64,000 nucleotides of DNA from an uncultured Algibacter sp. (GTDB taxonomy: Bacteria > Bacteroidota > Bacteroidia > Flavobacteriales > Flavobacteriaceae): positions 248,001 through 312,000 of the forward strand of contig NZ_CANMAU010000004.1 of the NCBI RefSeq assembly GCF_947495925.1, read 5' to 3'. The translations under genes and the position numbers were made by a program. Position 1 is the stretch's first letter. Each line of letters begins with the position of its first letter. The notes below the pieces were generated by a model. That model was not told the DNA's origin and made no database searches. It saw only the letters and a program-made list of their open reading frames with translations. Positions 42,740 through 51,959 of this stretch are shown here, piece by piece.

Positions 42740-43246
42740 TTATTCTATCATTAACGTTTCAATGTCAGCATTATCTAATAGGTAAGTTTCAATATGGTCT
42801 TCACTTAAATTATGATCTAGAATAATAACTTCCTCAATCTGTTCGTCACTTAAGAGTCCAGCAATTTCATAAGATGTAATGCTTTCATCTAAGAGGTAAT
42901 TTTCAACTGTTTCAGTTTCTAAATCATCAAAAGACGGCTTGCTGTCAAAGATAGCGAGATTAAATAATACTAAAATAGCAGCAGCTATACCAGATAAATA
43001 GACCAGCGTTCTTTTGGCGTTTAATGTAATAACTTTAGTTTCTTTTTGATTTGAAAGTTTCTGTGCAATTCTTTCTTCTAAGCTATCAAAATAGTTTTCG
43101 GGTTTTTTAAAACCTGAAGTTTCTATAGCATCCAATTTAGGTTTATCATGTATTTTGCCTAAAACCTGTTCTTCAAAAGAATCCAAATAGTCATCTGGTA
43201 ATTTGAAGCCTGTAGACTTTATTTTATTTAAATTACTTTTTTTCAC
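42740..43246 (-). CDS. Putative membrane anti-sigma factor (module 2)
   Basis: 168 residues from GTG 43246. The N-terminal half contains two copies of a short motif (STGFKLPDDYLDSFEEQVL and TSGFKKPENYFDSLEERIA), one membrane helix (TLVYLSGIAAAILVLFNLAIF) and an acidic C-terminal periplasmic part (IEEVIILDHNLSEDHIETYLLD). Position after an ECF gene and the single span support the anti-sigma role. A promoter like that of the sigma gene overlaps the sigma stop codon upstream. Confidence 0.65.
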   Translation of the reverse strand: MKKSNLNKIKSTGFKLPDDYLDSFEEQVLGKIHDKPKLDAIETSGFKKPENYFDSLEERIAQKLSNQKETKVITLNAKRTLVYLSGIAAAILVLFNLAIFDSKPSFDDLETETVENYLLDESITSYEIAGLLSDEQIEEVIILDHNLSEDHIETYLLDNADIETLMIE

Positions 43247-43265
43247 GTTTTTGTTGTGCTTACCT

Positions 43266-43293
43266 TTTTGACTACAAAATAATGCAAAGGTTT
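43266..43293 (-). promoter_or_regulatory. Module 2 ECF promoter before the anti-sigma gene
   Basis: On the minus strand AAACCTT (43293-43287), 12 bases, TAGTCAAAA (43274-43266). The same geometry as the element at 43851-43878 and as the module 1 promoters, with different bases. GTG start 20 bases downstream. Confidence 0.65.
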
Positions 43294-43840
43294 AATTATT
43301 AGTTAAATAGGTTTCGATTTTTTTTACTGCAATATGGTAGGAGGCCTTTAAGGCGCCCTCACTAGTTTCAAGAATTTCAGACATATCTTTATATTTTAGG
43401 TTTTCAAAATATTTCATATTAAACACCAATTGTTGTTTTTCGGGTAATGTGGCAATAGCTTGTTGTAATTTGAGTTGAATGTCATTGCCCTCAAAATAAA
43501 TGTCTGATTTTAAATTGTTTATTGCTGTTTCTTGAACTTCTGCATTGCTAATATGTAGCTTTTTGGCTTTCTTGTTAATAAAAGTTATAGATTCATTTGT
43601 CGCAATTCTATACATCCAAGAAAAGAGTTGACTGTTGCCTTTAAAATTATTAATATTCTTGTAAACCTTAATAAAGGTGTTTTGAAGCACATCGTCAGTA
43701 TCGTCATGTGATTTAACAATATGCCTTATATGCCAGTATAAACGCTCCTTATAAAGCTCGAGAAGCACTTTAAAGGCTTGGTCTTTTTGGATTTCAGATT
43801 TTAATTGGGCTAATAGCTTTTCTTCATCTGTCACTGGCAA
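43292..43840 (-). CDS. ECF-type RNA polymerase sigma factor (module 2)
   Basis: 182 residues. Region 2: VKSHDDTDDVLQNTFIKVYKNINNFKGNSQLFSWMYRIATNESITFI. Region 4: LPEKQQLVFNMKYFENLKYKDMSEILETSEGALKASYHIAVKKI. The longest standard start is TTG at 43840; a GTG at 43834 is equally possible because the predicted -10 ends only ten bases upstream of 43840. It forms sigma/anti-sigma/Spy-like module 2, pointing towards module 1. Confidence 0.92.
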   Translation of the reverse strand: MPVTDEEKLLAQLKSEIQKDQAFKVLLELYKERLYWHIRHIVKSHDDTDDVLQNTFIKVYKNINNFKGNSQLFSWMYRIATNESITFINKKAKKLHISNAEVQETAINNLKSDIYFEGNDIQLKLQQAIATLPEKQQLVFNMKYFENLKYKDMSEILETSEGALKASYHIAVKKIETYLTNN

Positions 43841-43850
43841 TTCTTTAGAC

Positions 43851-43878
43851 TTTAGACTATTAAATATAGTAAAAGTTT
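43851..43878 (-). promoter_or_regulatory. Module 2 ECF promoter before the sigma gene
   Basis: On the minus strand AAACTTT (43878-43872), 12 bases, TAGTCTAAA (43859-43851). The flanks are also alike in the two copies (ATTAAAC upstream, TATTT in the spacer). The rest of the 288-base gap up to 44128 holds only the terminator of the ABC transporter gene. Confidence 0.65.
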
Positions 43879-44070
43879 AATCGGAAATTTGGGTAAATTT
43901 TTCAATTAAATTATGTTGCTGAAAATCAATGGATTAAAACAAAAAATATCGATTAAGTGTACTTAAAACACGATTAAATGTAATTTTTCTTGTAAGATAT
44001 GTATTAATGGATTATGTTTGTATCAGAAACCTATTTATGTTGTTAGTCGTCCCCAAGTCTAACATGAACA

Positions 44071-44108
44071 AAAAAAGGATAGAACCCCCAAGTCTCTATC
44101 CTTTTTTA
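44071..44108 (-). terminator. Terminator of the ABC transporter operon
   Basis: AAAAAAGGATAGA / TCTATCCTTTTTT with an 11-base loop, 21 bases after the transporter stop on the minus strand. Confidence 0.85.
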
Positions 44109-44128
44109 TTTTTGTAATGTTTTGGGTT

Positions 44129-45967
44129 TTATTCAAAACTTTGCATTTCTACTAACTTTTGATATACACCTTTTTTAGCAATAAGATCACTGTGTTTGCC
44201 TTGTTCTGCTATTTCACCTTTTTTTAGTACTATAATTTCATCTGCATTTTGAATGGTAGATAGTCTATGTGCAATAACGATTGATGTTCTGTTTTTCATC
44301 ATATTCTCTAAAGCAACTTGCACTAAACGCTCACTTTCAGTATCAAGAGCTGAAGTGGCCTCGTCTAAAACCATGATTGGAGGACTTTTTAACACGGCTC
44401 GAGCAATACTCAAACGTTGTTTTTGACCTCCAGAAAGCTTACTGCCAGCATCACCAATATTAGTTTCAATGCCCTCAGGTAAATCTTTAACGAATTCCCA
44501 TGCGTTAGCAACTTTTAACGCATCAATAATTTCAGCATCCGATGCATTTTCTTTTCCTAATTTTAGGTTGTTTTTGATACTGTCATTAAACAAAATGGCA
44601 TCTTGAGTAACTATACCGAGTTGACTGCGTAAAGAGCTTGTTGTTAAATCTTGAATGTTAATGCCATCAATTTTAATACTTCCTTTGTTAACATCATAAA
44701 AGCGCGTAATTAAGTTAGCTATTGTTGATTTTCCGCTACCCGATTGACCAACAAGGGCAACTGTTTTTCCTTTAGGAATAGTAAGATTGAAATCTTTTAG
44801 AACAAAATCATCTTGGTATTTAAATGAAATGTTATCAAAAGTGATGTTAGTATCAAAACTATCTTTTACGATTGCATGAGGTTTGTCTTTTAGAGGATTT
44901 GGTGTGTCTATAATCTCTTGAATACGCTCTGCTGCCGCTCCTCCTTTTTTGATATTATAAAGTCCACGAGATATGGCTTTTGCCGGTGTTAAAATATTAT
45001 ATGATAAGCCCATATAAACCAAGAAAGTACTCCCTGTTAACATAGACCCAGCATTTCCACTAAGCACAAGATTTCCTCCATACCAGAGAATAACAGAAAT
45101 CATACAAATACCTAAAAACTCACTTGTTGGAGAAGCGAGGTTTTGGCGGTTGGCAAGTTTATTTGAGAAGTGATAGAATCGTGTTGTAGACTCTTGAAAT
45201 TTTTTGTTGAATCTGTCTTCTGCGCTAAATCCTTTTATAATTCTTAATCCTGTTAGGGTTTCTTCCAGAGTCGATAAAAATATACCTTGTTCTTTTTGAA
45301 CTCGGTCAGATTTCCGTTTTAGACTTTTTCCTATCCGTGAAATTATTATGCCCATTAGGGGTATAAAAATAAAAACGAATAAAGTTAACTGTGGACTTAT
45401 ATAAATCATAGCTATTATTGTAAAAATAATAGTCAATGGTTCCCTAATTATAAGTTCAAGCACCGATAAAAATGAATATTGTAAGTCTAGAACATCGCTC
45501 GTAACTCTCGCTAAAATATCCCCTTTTCTTTGTTCTGATAGATAGGATAGAGGTAATTCAATAGTTTTTTTATAAACTTTATTTCTAATATCTCTAATCA
45601 CACCATTTCTTAAAAATACCAAGAAATAATTAGCTAAATATGCCGATATATTTTTCAACAAGAACATGATTATTATCAGCCCAATTACAAACACAAGTGC
45701 TTTAGATTTATCACCTCCAGTAAATTCATTCATATGATATGACAAGAATTCTTCTGCAAATTTGCCTAATTCATTTAAACCTAGCCATTTTGGTGCCTCT
45801 GAAGGCGGGACTTTATTTCCTTGGTCAAAAATGACGTCCAACATGGGTTTTAAGGCCACCATAGATAAGGTGCCAAACAATGCGAAAAACACGTTGGAAA
45901 TGATATGTCCTATGGCATAACCTTTATATGGTTTTGCGTATTGAAGTATGTTTGTAAAATGGCTCAT
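44129..45967 (-). CDS. ABC exporter, MsbA-like half transporter
   Basis: 612 residues: a six-helix membrane domain (~15-330) fused to an ATPase. Walker A GQSGSGKST (~410), signature LSGGQKQRLSIARA, Walker B IMVLDEATSALD and the switch His in IVIAHRLSTIQNADEI are all present. The layout fits lipid A/phospholipid flippases of the MsbA type. The start ATG overlaps the stop of the mutase gene by one base, so translation is coupled. Lipid A export is the family guess; drug export cannot be excluded. Confidence 0.88.
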   Translation of the reverse strand: MSHFTNILQYAKPYKGYAIGHIISNVFFALFGTLSMVALKPMLDVIFDQGNKVPPSEAPKWLGLNELGKFAEEFLSYHMNEFTGGDKSKALVFVIGLIIIMFLLKNISAYLANYFLVFLRNGVIRDIRNKVYKKTIELPLSYLSEQRKGDILARVTSDVLDLQYSFLSVLELIIREPLTIIFTIIAMIYISPQLTLFVFIFIPLMGIIISRIGKSLKRKSDRVQKEQGIFLSTLEETLTGLRIIKGFSAEDRFNKKFQESTTRFYHFSNKLANRQNLASPTSEFLGICMISVILWYGGNLVLSGNAGSMLTGSTFLVYMGLSYNILTPAKAISRGLYNIKKGGAAAERIQEIIDTPNPLKDKPHAIVKDSFDTNITFDNISFKYQDDFVLKDFNLTIPKGKTVALVGQSGSGKSTIANLITRFYDVNKGSIKIDGINIQDLTTSSLRSQLGIVTQDAILFNDSIKNNLKLGKENASDAEIIDALKVANAWEFVKDLPEGIETNIGDAGSKLSGGQKQRLSIARAVLKSPPIMVLDEATSALDTESERLVQVALENMMKNRTSIVIAHRLSTIQNADEIIVLKKGEIAEQGKHSDLIAKKGVYQKLVEMQSFE

Positions 45968-47697
45968 TAAATAAGCTTCATGTCTTTTAAAATGGCTTCA
46001 GCTTTATTATCTAATTCTGTCTCGACATTTTTAAAATTTTCAATAGTACTTAATGTCCTATTAACACTTACATAGAATTTTATTTTTGGCTCCGTACCGC
46101 TTGGTCTTAAAGCGACTTGACTTCCATCTTCAGTATAATAAATAAGCACGTTAGATTTAGGAACATCTAAACGAGAGGTCTCCCCAGTAATCATGTTTTT
46201 AGATACTGATAAATCATAATCTTCAAACTTTAATACTTTAGAGCCGTTAATTTCTTTTAAAGGGTTTTCACGGGCATCAGACATCATTTGTTTGATTTCT
46301 TCTGCGCCTTCAATACCTTTTTTTGTTAAAGAAATTAGTTTCTCTTTATAGCAGCCATAATCGACATATAATTTAACAAGTTCGTCATAAAATGAGCTTC
46401 CGTTTGATTTTGCTATTGCTGCAATTTCACAAGCCAATAGGGTTGAGGTTACCGCGTCTTTATCACGAACAAAATCGCCCACCATAAAACCAAAGCTTTC
46501 TTCTCCACCACCTATAAAATCTAGTTCAGGATAATCCTTAATTAACTTAGCAATCCATTTAAAACCAGTTAAAACTATTTTATTGCTTACGCCATAACTC
46601 TCAGCAAGTTTATTAAGCATGGGCGTAGATACAATGGTCGTTGCAATAAACTCGTTACCTTTAATATTACCTTCTGATTTCCATTTTTTCAAAAGAAAAT
46701 CGACCATCATTACCATGGTTTGATTCCCGTTAAGTAATTGTAAGTTCCCTTCTGAATTACGAACCGCAACTCCTAATCTATCACAATCAGGATCAGTACC
46801 AATAACAATATCAGCATTTTGTTTTTCAGCCAATTCTAAAGCCATTTTTAAAGCTGCCGGTTCTTCTGGATTGGGAGAAGCTACTGTTGGAAAATCCCCA
46901 TCAGGAACTTCCTGTTCTTTTACTATAGACACATTTTTATACCCAGCACGTTTTAAAGTTTCAGGAACGGCAGTTATTGAAGTTCCATGTAGCGAAGTAA
47001 ATACAATTTTTAAGTCGTCTTTAGCACTTTGAGTAGCTCCTACAGATCCGTTTTTAACCGAGGCATCAATAAATATATCATCTACCTCTTTACCAATGTA
47101 GTGAATGAGACTATCATTCGACTCCAATTTTATTTTAGCGTAGTCAACATGATTTATAATATCAATTAAGGCGCCATCATGTGGAGGTACTAATTGTCCT
47201 CCATCTTGCCAGTACACTTTGTAACCGTTGTATTCAGGTGGGTTATGTGAAGCGGTTAGGACTATACCACAATGACAGTTTAAATGCTTTACCGCGAACG
47301 ATAACTCTGGGGTAGCTCTTAAATCTTCAAATAAATAAACTTCTATGCCGTTAGCAGAAAATACATTTGCAACTACTTTAGCTAATGTTTTACTATTATG
47401 TCTGCAATCATATGCAATAACAGCCTTAGGAGTTTCATTTGGGAATTGTTTGTGTAAATAATCACTTAATCCTTGGGTGCTTTTCCCTAAGGTATACTTA
47501 TTGATGCGATTAGTTCCAACTCCCATAACACCACGCATACCACCAGTCCCAAATTCTAAGTCTTTATAAAAACTTTCTTGAATGCCTTCTGGGTCATTGG
47601 CAATACTATCTTTTATAGTTTGTTGAGTTTCACCATCAAAAGCAGGGGTTAGCCAGCTGTTTATTCTTTCTAAAATTTCAGGCTTTATATATATCAT
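45967..47697 (-). CDS. Phospho-sugar mutase (phosphoglucomutase/phosphomannomutase)
   Basis: 576 residues from ATG 47697; an in-frame ATG at 47721 would add eight residues unlike the family start, so the second is preferred. The active-site serine loop is [18 protein letters not shown], the magnesium loop [14 protein letters not shown], the sugar loop GGGEESFGF and the phosphate loop [13 protein letters not shown]. The length matches B. subtilis PgcA-type enzymes. It interconverts hexose-1- and -6-phosphates and supplies envelope sugar precursors; its neighbours are a lipid exporter and a glycosyltransferase. Confidence 0.93.
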   Translation of the reverse strand: MIYIKPEILERINSWLTPAFDGETQQTIKDSIANDPEGIQESFYKDLEFGTGGMRGVMGVGTNRINKYTLGKSTQGLSDYLHKQFPNETPKAVIAYDCRHNSKTLAKVVANVFSANGIEVYLFEDLRATPELSFAVKHLNCHCGIVLTASHNPPEYNGYKVYWQDGGQLVPPHDGALIDIINHVDYAKIKLESNDSLIHYIGKEVDDIFIDASVKNGSVGATQSAKDDLKIVFTSLHGTSITAVPETLKRAGYKNVSIVKEQEVPDGDFPTVASPNPEEPAALKMALELAEKQNADIVIGTDPDCDRLGVAVRNSEGNLQLLNGNQTMVMMVDFLLKKWKSEGNIKGNEFIATTIVSTPMLNKLAESYGVSNKIVLTGFKWIAKLIKDYPELDFIGGGEESFGFMVGDFVRDKDAVTSTLLACEIAAIAKSNGSSFYDELVKLYVDYGCYKEKLISLTKKGIEGAEEIKQMMSDARENPLKEINGSKVLKFEDYDLSVSKNMITGETSRLDVPKSNVLIYYTEDGSQVALRPSGTEPKIKFYVSVNRTLSTIENFKNVETELDNKAEAILKDMKLI

Positions 47698-47813
47698 AGT
47701 ATTGTAAAAATCTAAAAACAAAAGTAAACAATTCGTTCATTTTTGAGGCTTTAAAAACTGAAAACATGCGCAAACGTTATAGTGTAGAATCTTTAAATAG
47801 CCTTGTTTAAAGC

Positions 47814-48764
47814 CTAAGATAAATTTAATTCATCCTTAACTAAATAGCGCTTTTTGTCTTGTCTGTTCCGCAAAATAATTTCGCCTAGAAAACCGGCAAC
47901 AAAAAACTGTGTACCAATAATCATTGTGGAAAGTGCTATGTAAAATTGAGGACGCTGAGTAATAAGTCTTCCAGTAGGGTTTAAGTAAAGTTTATCAACG
48001 CCCAAGTATGCTGCAAAAGAAAAGCCGATAGCAAACATGATAAATCCTAATGCCCCAAAGAGATGCATGGGCCTTCTGCCAAAACGAGATAAGAACCAAA
48101 TGGTTATTAGATCTAGAAATCCATGAATAAACCTATCTATTCCAAACTTCGTATCTCCATATTTTCTTGCTTGATGCTGAACCACTTTTTCTCCAATATT
48201 TGAGAATCCAGCGTTTTTTGAAAGTACAGGGATATAGCGGTGCATTTCACCATGAACATCAATGTTTTTAACAACGTTGATTTTATAAGCTTTTAATCCA
48301 CAATTGAAGTCATTAAGCTTGACGCCTGACGTTTTTCGTGCAGCCCAGTTAAATAATTTTGAAGGTAAGTTTTTCGTAATTACAGAATCGTAACGTTTCT
48401 TTTTCCATCCAGAAACTAAGTCGAAACCTTCTGAGGTAATCATTTGGTATAACTCCGGAATTTCATCTGGATTATCTTGTAAATCGGCATCCATAGTAAT
48501 AACGACATCACCTTGAGCTTTTGCAAAACCAGCGTGAAGGGCTTGTGACTTTCCAAAGTTTCGCAAAAAACGAATGCCACGAACATTCGTGTCTTTAGAA
48601 GAAAGTTGTGTTATCGTTTTCCAGGAATTATCAGTACTGCCGTCATCAATAAAAATGATTTCATACGAAAAATGATTGGATTGCATAACATTTGCAATCC
48701 AATCATATAATTCTGTTAAAGACTCTTGTTCGTTGAGTAGTGGTATAACTACAGATATATTCAT
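47814..48764 (-). CDS. GT2 glycosyltransferase, polyprenyl-phosphate type
   Basis: 316 residues. The catalytic domain has VVIPLLNEQESLTELYDWI, FIDDGSTDNSW and the DxD metal site in ITMDADLQDNPDEIP; two membrane helices close the protein (FGALGFIMFAIGFSFAAYLGV and QFYIALSTMIIGTQFFVAGFL). This is the layout of dolichol/undecaprenyl-phosphate sugar transferases (GtrB/ArnC-like), which load a sugar onto the carrier lipid on the cytoplasmic face. It lies 38 bases after the DUF4199 gene. Confidence 0.9.
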   Translation of the reverse strand: MNISVVIPLLNEQESLTELYDWIANVMQSNHFSYEIIFIDDGSTDNSWKTITQLSSKDTNVRGIRFLRNFGKSQALHAGFAKAQGDVVITMDADLQDNPDEIPELYQMITSEGFDLVSGWKKKRYDSVITKNLPSKLFNWAARKTSGVKLNDFNCGLKAYKINVVKNIDVHGEMHRYIPVLSKNAGFSNIGEKVVQHQARKYGDTKFGIDRFIHGFLDLITIWFLSRFGRRPMHLFGALGFIMFAIGFSFAAYLGVDKLYLNPTGRLITQRPQFYIALSTMIIGTQFFVAGFLGEIILRNRQDKKRYLVKDELNLS

Positions 48765-48802
48765 TTAGAATAATTTCAAAATAATATTCAAAAATACTGA
48801 AT

Positions 48803-49333
48803 TTATTCTGCGTCTGGGTTACTTTTTTTCATGGCTGCTGCAACAATTAAACCAATGATACTAAAAAAAACAAGATAGCCCGCCAGACCTTTGGCTATGT
48901 TGCCAAGAGAATATTGATTTTGAGCTTCCATTTGTGCAATAGTTTCATCAATTTTATCGGTTGGCGCATTAAACCCTTCCATCATGTCAACCGTTTGTAC
49001 AATGGTTTTTTCTTTTAAAATTTCTGCAGCTTCAGTGTCAACAACATTAAAAAGTAAATAAGACACAAAAGTACTTATCAAAAGACCTATAAGTACGGTA
49101 ATAAAATAAGCTGTGAAAGATTGTTTAAAAGTCGCAAATCCATTTTGAGCTTGCTTTACTTTGGCGACAGAAACAATACCTAAAACTATTATTGCAATTA
49201 AAATAAATATCCCAACCCACATATTGGTAAGTAGTTCTAGATTTATAGCATAGGCTAAAACGGTAATAAGGGTTAATAAAACCCCCAGGTATAGGCCGTA
49301 ATTTGTTGCAATTGACTTCAAAGATTTTTCCAT
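48803..49333 (-). CDS. DUF4199 membrane protein
   Basis: 176 residues with four predicted membrane helices: GLYLGVLLTLITVLAYAI, MWVGIFILIAIIVLGIVSVA, FTAYFITVLIGLLISTFVSYLLF and AGYLVFFSIIGLIVAAAMKK. A polar loop with DMMEGFNAPTDKIDETIAQMEAQ precedes the last. Typical of DUF4199 proteins found beside the GT2 gene in Flavobacteriia. Role unknown, perhaps a partner of the glycosyltransferase. Confidence 0.85.
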   Translation of the reverse strand: MEKSLKSIATNYGLYLGVLLTLITVLAYAINLELLTNMWVGIFILIAIIVLGIVSVAKVKQAQNGFATFKQSFTAYFITVLIGLLISTFVSYLLFNVVDTEAAEILKEKTIVQTVDMMEGFNAPTDKIDETIAQMEAQNQYSLGNIAKGLAGYLVFFSIIGLIVAAAMKKSNPDAE

Positions 49334-49424
49334 AATATGTTGATTATTTAGTTTACGTTATTTGTTAGTAACCAAAGGTAGAAAAATGTTACATTTGAAT
49401 TGAAAATAAAAAAGTTTAAAATAT

Positions 49425-49455
49425 ATTGTGGGTTTATAAAAAATACTTAAATTTG
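49425..49455 (+). promoter_or_regulatory. rpmE2 promoter
   Basis: ATTG (49425-49428), 19 bases, TAAATTTG (49448-49455). The -7 box is exact and the -33 box has three of four bases; the ATG is 37 bases downstream. Confidence 0.6.
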
Positions 49456-49492
49456 CACTTCCAAAATTGAAAAGAATAAAAAGCATTTAGCG

Positions 49493-49744
49493 ATGAGAAA
49501 AGGTATACATCCAGAAAATTATAGATTGGTAGCATTTAAAGATATGTCTAATGATGACGTATTTTTAACAAAATCTACTGCAGATACTAACGAAACTCTT
49601 GAAGTTGATGGCGTTGAATACCCATTAGTGAAAATGGAGATTTCTAGAACATCGCACCCATACTATACGGGTAAATCTAAATTAGTAGATACAGCTGGTC
49701 GTATTGATAAGTTCAAAACTAAATACGCTAAGTTTAAAAAATAA
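49493..49744 (+). CDS. rpmE2: 50S ribosomal protein L31 type B
   Basis: 83 residues. It starts [20 protein letters not shown] and contains the type B signature [28 protein letters not shown]. There is no cysteine, so it is the zinc-free form. It is monocistronic, with its own promoter and terminator. Confidence 0.98.
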   Translation: MRKGIHPENYRLVAFKDMSNDDVFLTKSTADTNETLEVDGVEYPLVKMEISRTSHPYYTGKSKLVDTAGRIDKFKTKYAKFKK

Positions 49745-49767
49745 TTTTAGCTTAAAATATATTTATT

Positions 49768-49797
49768 AAAAGCCTTTCTACTATAGAGAGGCTTTTT
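49768..49797 (+). terminator. Terminator of rpmE2
   Basis: AAAAGCCTTTCTA / TAGAGAGGCTTTT, 13 bp with one G-U pair and a 3-base loop, then TTATTTTT. Confidence 0.85.
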
Positions 49798-49839
49798 TAT
49801 TTTTACAACGCTATAAACTCAAACCAATTTCAGCTCAGT

Positions 49840-51015
49840 ATGAATTATATTCTTTTTGATGGTCCTTCACGCAATAATTTATTGCCCTTTACATATACAA
49901 GACCCGTAGCAGATATTCGTGTTGGTATTTTAACCATCAGAGAAAAATGGGAATCTTTTTTAGAGTATACCACAACCACCGTTACAGAAGAATATTTATC
50001 TGATAAATACCCTATGGTTGAAATGGATGAAAATATCATGATAAATGCATCCTTTCTTCCAAATTTAAAATTGGTAGAGTTGGTAAAGCGTTTAAAAGAA
50101 AATCAAGCTATTTTTAAAGGTGAAAATGTCATTGCTTTTTTTACTAAAGAAGCTCAAGATGATATTGATTTTAATGACTATGACGCCATTGAGTTCGAAG
50201 ATGATGTTATTGAAATACATCATACATGGGATATATTCTCAAAGAATGGAGAGGCTATCCACGAAGATTTTACTTTACTTACAAAAGGAAGAACTTCGCT
50301 ACCTATTCCAGCTAGTAATAGTATAATTGCTCCCGAAAATATTTTTATTGAGGCAGGAGCACAATTAGAATTTACAACCCTAAACGCAAGTAAAGGACCC
50401 ATATATATAGGAAAGAATGCTGAGATCATGGAAGGTTCGGTTATTAGAGGGCCTTTAGCATTATGTGAAAGTGCTACAATAAAATTAAGCGCCAAAATTT
50501 ATGGACCAACAACCGTAGGGCCTCATAGTAAAGTAGGAGGAGAGATTAATAATTCTGTTTTATTTGGGTATTCTAATAAAGGACATGATGGTTTTCTTGG
50601 GAATTCCGTGTTAGGTGAATGGTGTAATTTAGGTGCAGATACAAATAACTCAAACTTAAAAAATAATTACGCCGAGGTGCGTTTATGGGATTATCAAACC
50701 GAAGGGTTTGCAAAAACGGGACTTCAGTTCTGCGGACTTATGATGGGAGATCACTCTAAATGTGGTATAAATACTATGTTTAATACGGGAACCGTAGTTG
50801 GCGTAAGTGCTAATATTTTTGGTAGTGGTTTTCCAAGGAATTTTGTACCCAGTTTTAGTTGGGGAGGGAATGGTGGTTTTACAACTTATTTGACTAAAAA
50901 GGCATTTGAAGTGGCCAAGGTTGTTATGGATAGGCGTAAAATTGAATTCTCAGATCAGGATAAAGTAATCCTTGAGTACGTTTTTGAAGACACTAAAAAA
51001 TATAGACGGGAGTAG
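49840..51015 (+). CDS. GlmU-family putative sugar nucleotidyltransferase
   Basis: 391 residues. The N-terminus MNYILFDGPSRNNLLPFTY and TRPVADIRVGILTIREKWE is the signature of the Bacteroidota 'GlmU family / putative sugar nucleotidyl transferase' group. The second half is a left-handed beta-helix with hexapeptide repeats (PIYIGKNAEIMEGSVIRGPLALCES, IYGPTTVGPHSKVGGEINNSV, GEWCNLGADTNNSNLKNNY). The canonical LAAGxGTRM loop of true GlmU is absent, so uridylyltransferase activity is uncertain; the acyltransferase-like half could act in cell-wall sugar metabolism. Confidence 0.85.
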   Translation: MNYILFDGPSRNNLLPFTYTRPVADIRVGILTIREKWESFLEYTTTTVTEEYLSDKYPMVEMDENIMINASFLPNLKLVELVKRLKENQAIFKGENVIAFFTKEAQDDIDFNDYDAIEFEDDVIEIHHTWDIFSKNGEAIHEDFTLLTKGRTSLPIPASNSIIAPENIFIEAGAQLEFTTLNASKGPIYIGKNAEIMEGSVIRGPLALCESATIKLSAKIYGPTTVGPHSKVGGEINNSVLFGYSNKGHDGFLGNSVLGEWCNLGADTNNSNLKNNYAEVRLWDYQTEGFAKTGLQFCGLMMGDHSKCGINTMFNTGTVVGVSANIFGSGFPRNFVPSFSWGGNGGFTTYLTKKAFEVAKVVMDRRKIEFSDQDKVILEYVFEDTKKYRRE

Positions 51016-51157
51016 TTTTTTTGGTTATCTGAAGGTTGGGCTTTATTTTGTGGTCAATATTTCGTGTCAATGTATTTGTGAATATGAATATTTTCGTCCT
51101 CGTTTTTTTTGAAGAAGCAAAAAGAGCGTCAACAATAACTTAATTACTAGGGTGTTA

Positions 51158-51183
51158 TTTCACAAGGTTATAGCCTTGTGAAA
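51158..51183. repeat. Perfect 10-bp hairpin without T-run
   Basis: TTTCACAAGG / CCTTGTGAAA around a 6-base loop (TTATAG), in the gap between the GlmU-like and YhhN-like genes. No T-run follows, so it is not a standard terminator; it could be an operator or an mRNA element of the downstream gene, whose ATG is 77 bases away. Confidence 0.4.
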
Positions 51184-51260
51184 GTTAGAGTTTATTCATT
51201 TTGAATATTTTTGTGTTGTCACAAAAAGCATGTTTTATAACTAGGCAGAACACTTGTAGT

Positions 51261-51959
51261 ATGATTGATTTTCTTAAAGATAAAAATAAGTTTACCATAC
51301 TTTTTTTTAGTTTACTCATTGCAGATATTCTAGTTAAGTTATGTTGTCCTGTATTTCCGTATCGTTATATTTCAAAACCACCAATTTTAATATTATTAAT
51401 TCTATTTTATTATTTAAATCAATCTGAAACTGGAAAGAATGGTTTTAAGTGGACAATGATTGGATTATCATTTTTTTTAACTGCCGATGTGGTTCTTATA
51501 AATCTTGAATGTAAAATTTCCTTAGGGATTGCTCTGTTTTTAGTTTCATTGGCAAAGTTATTTTTCTGCTTTAGGCTTTCTCATAGGTTTGATTTTAAGG
51601 TAAGAAGGTTAATACCCTTTTCTATAATCATGTTTAGTTATACCGTTGGTTTAATAAGCTTGGTTTATGATGGTTTAAAAGGTTTCTTTGTACCAGCCTT
51701 AATTAGTTTTTTTATCTCTTTATTACTCTTTCAATTTGCCTTTTTAAGAAAAGGTGTTGTTAATAATAAAAGCTATCGACTCGTTTTTTTTGGTGTAGTT
51801 TTGTTTATGATTTCTGAAGGTTTAATGGCTATAAAAACGTTTAGAACAGATTTGCCTTTTCAAGATGGTTTAATCATGTTTTGTTATGGAGCGTCTATGT
51901 ATTCTATAGTAATTGGAATTGTTAATGAAAGAGTGATTAAAAAAGTTAATCTTTTTTAA
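51261..51959 (+). CDS. YhhN-family membrane protein (lysoplasmalogenase-like)
   Basis: 232 residues from ATG 51261 (an upstream TTG at 51201 would add polar residues with two Cys and is rejected). About eight membrane helices, with ISKPPILILLILFYYL, the FFLTADVVLI helix holding the conserved Asp, and a last segment FGVVLFMISEGLMAIKTF in the position of the family's second acidic residue. The spacing resembles the YhhN/TMEM86 family, some of which hydrolyse lysoplasmalogen. The similarity is pattern-based and weaker than for most genes here. Its 3' end overlaps the convergent gene by 14 bases. Confidence 0.6.
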   Translation: MIDFLKDKNKFTILFFSLLIADILVKLCCPVFPYRYISKPPILILLILFYYLNQSETGKNGFKWTMIGLSFFLTADVVLINLECKISLGIALFLVSLAKLFFCFRLSHRFDFKVRRLIPFSIIMFSYTVGLISLVYDGLKGFFVPALISFFISLLLFQFAFLRKGVVNNKSYRLVFFGVVLFMISEGLMAIKTFRTDLPFQDGLIMFCYGASMYSIVIGIVNERVIKKVNLF

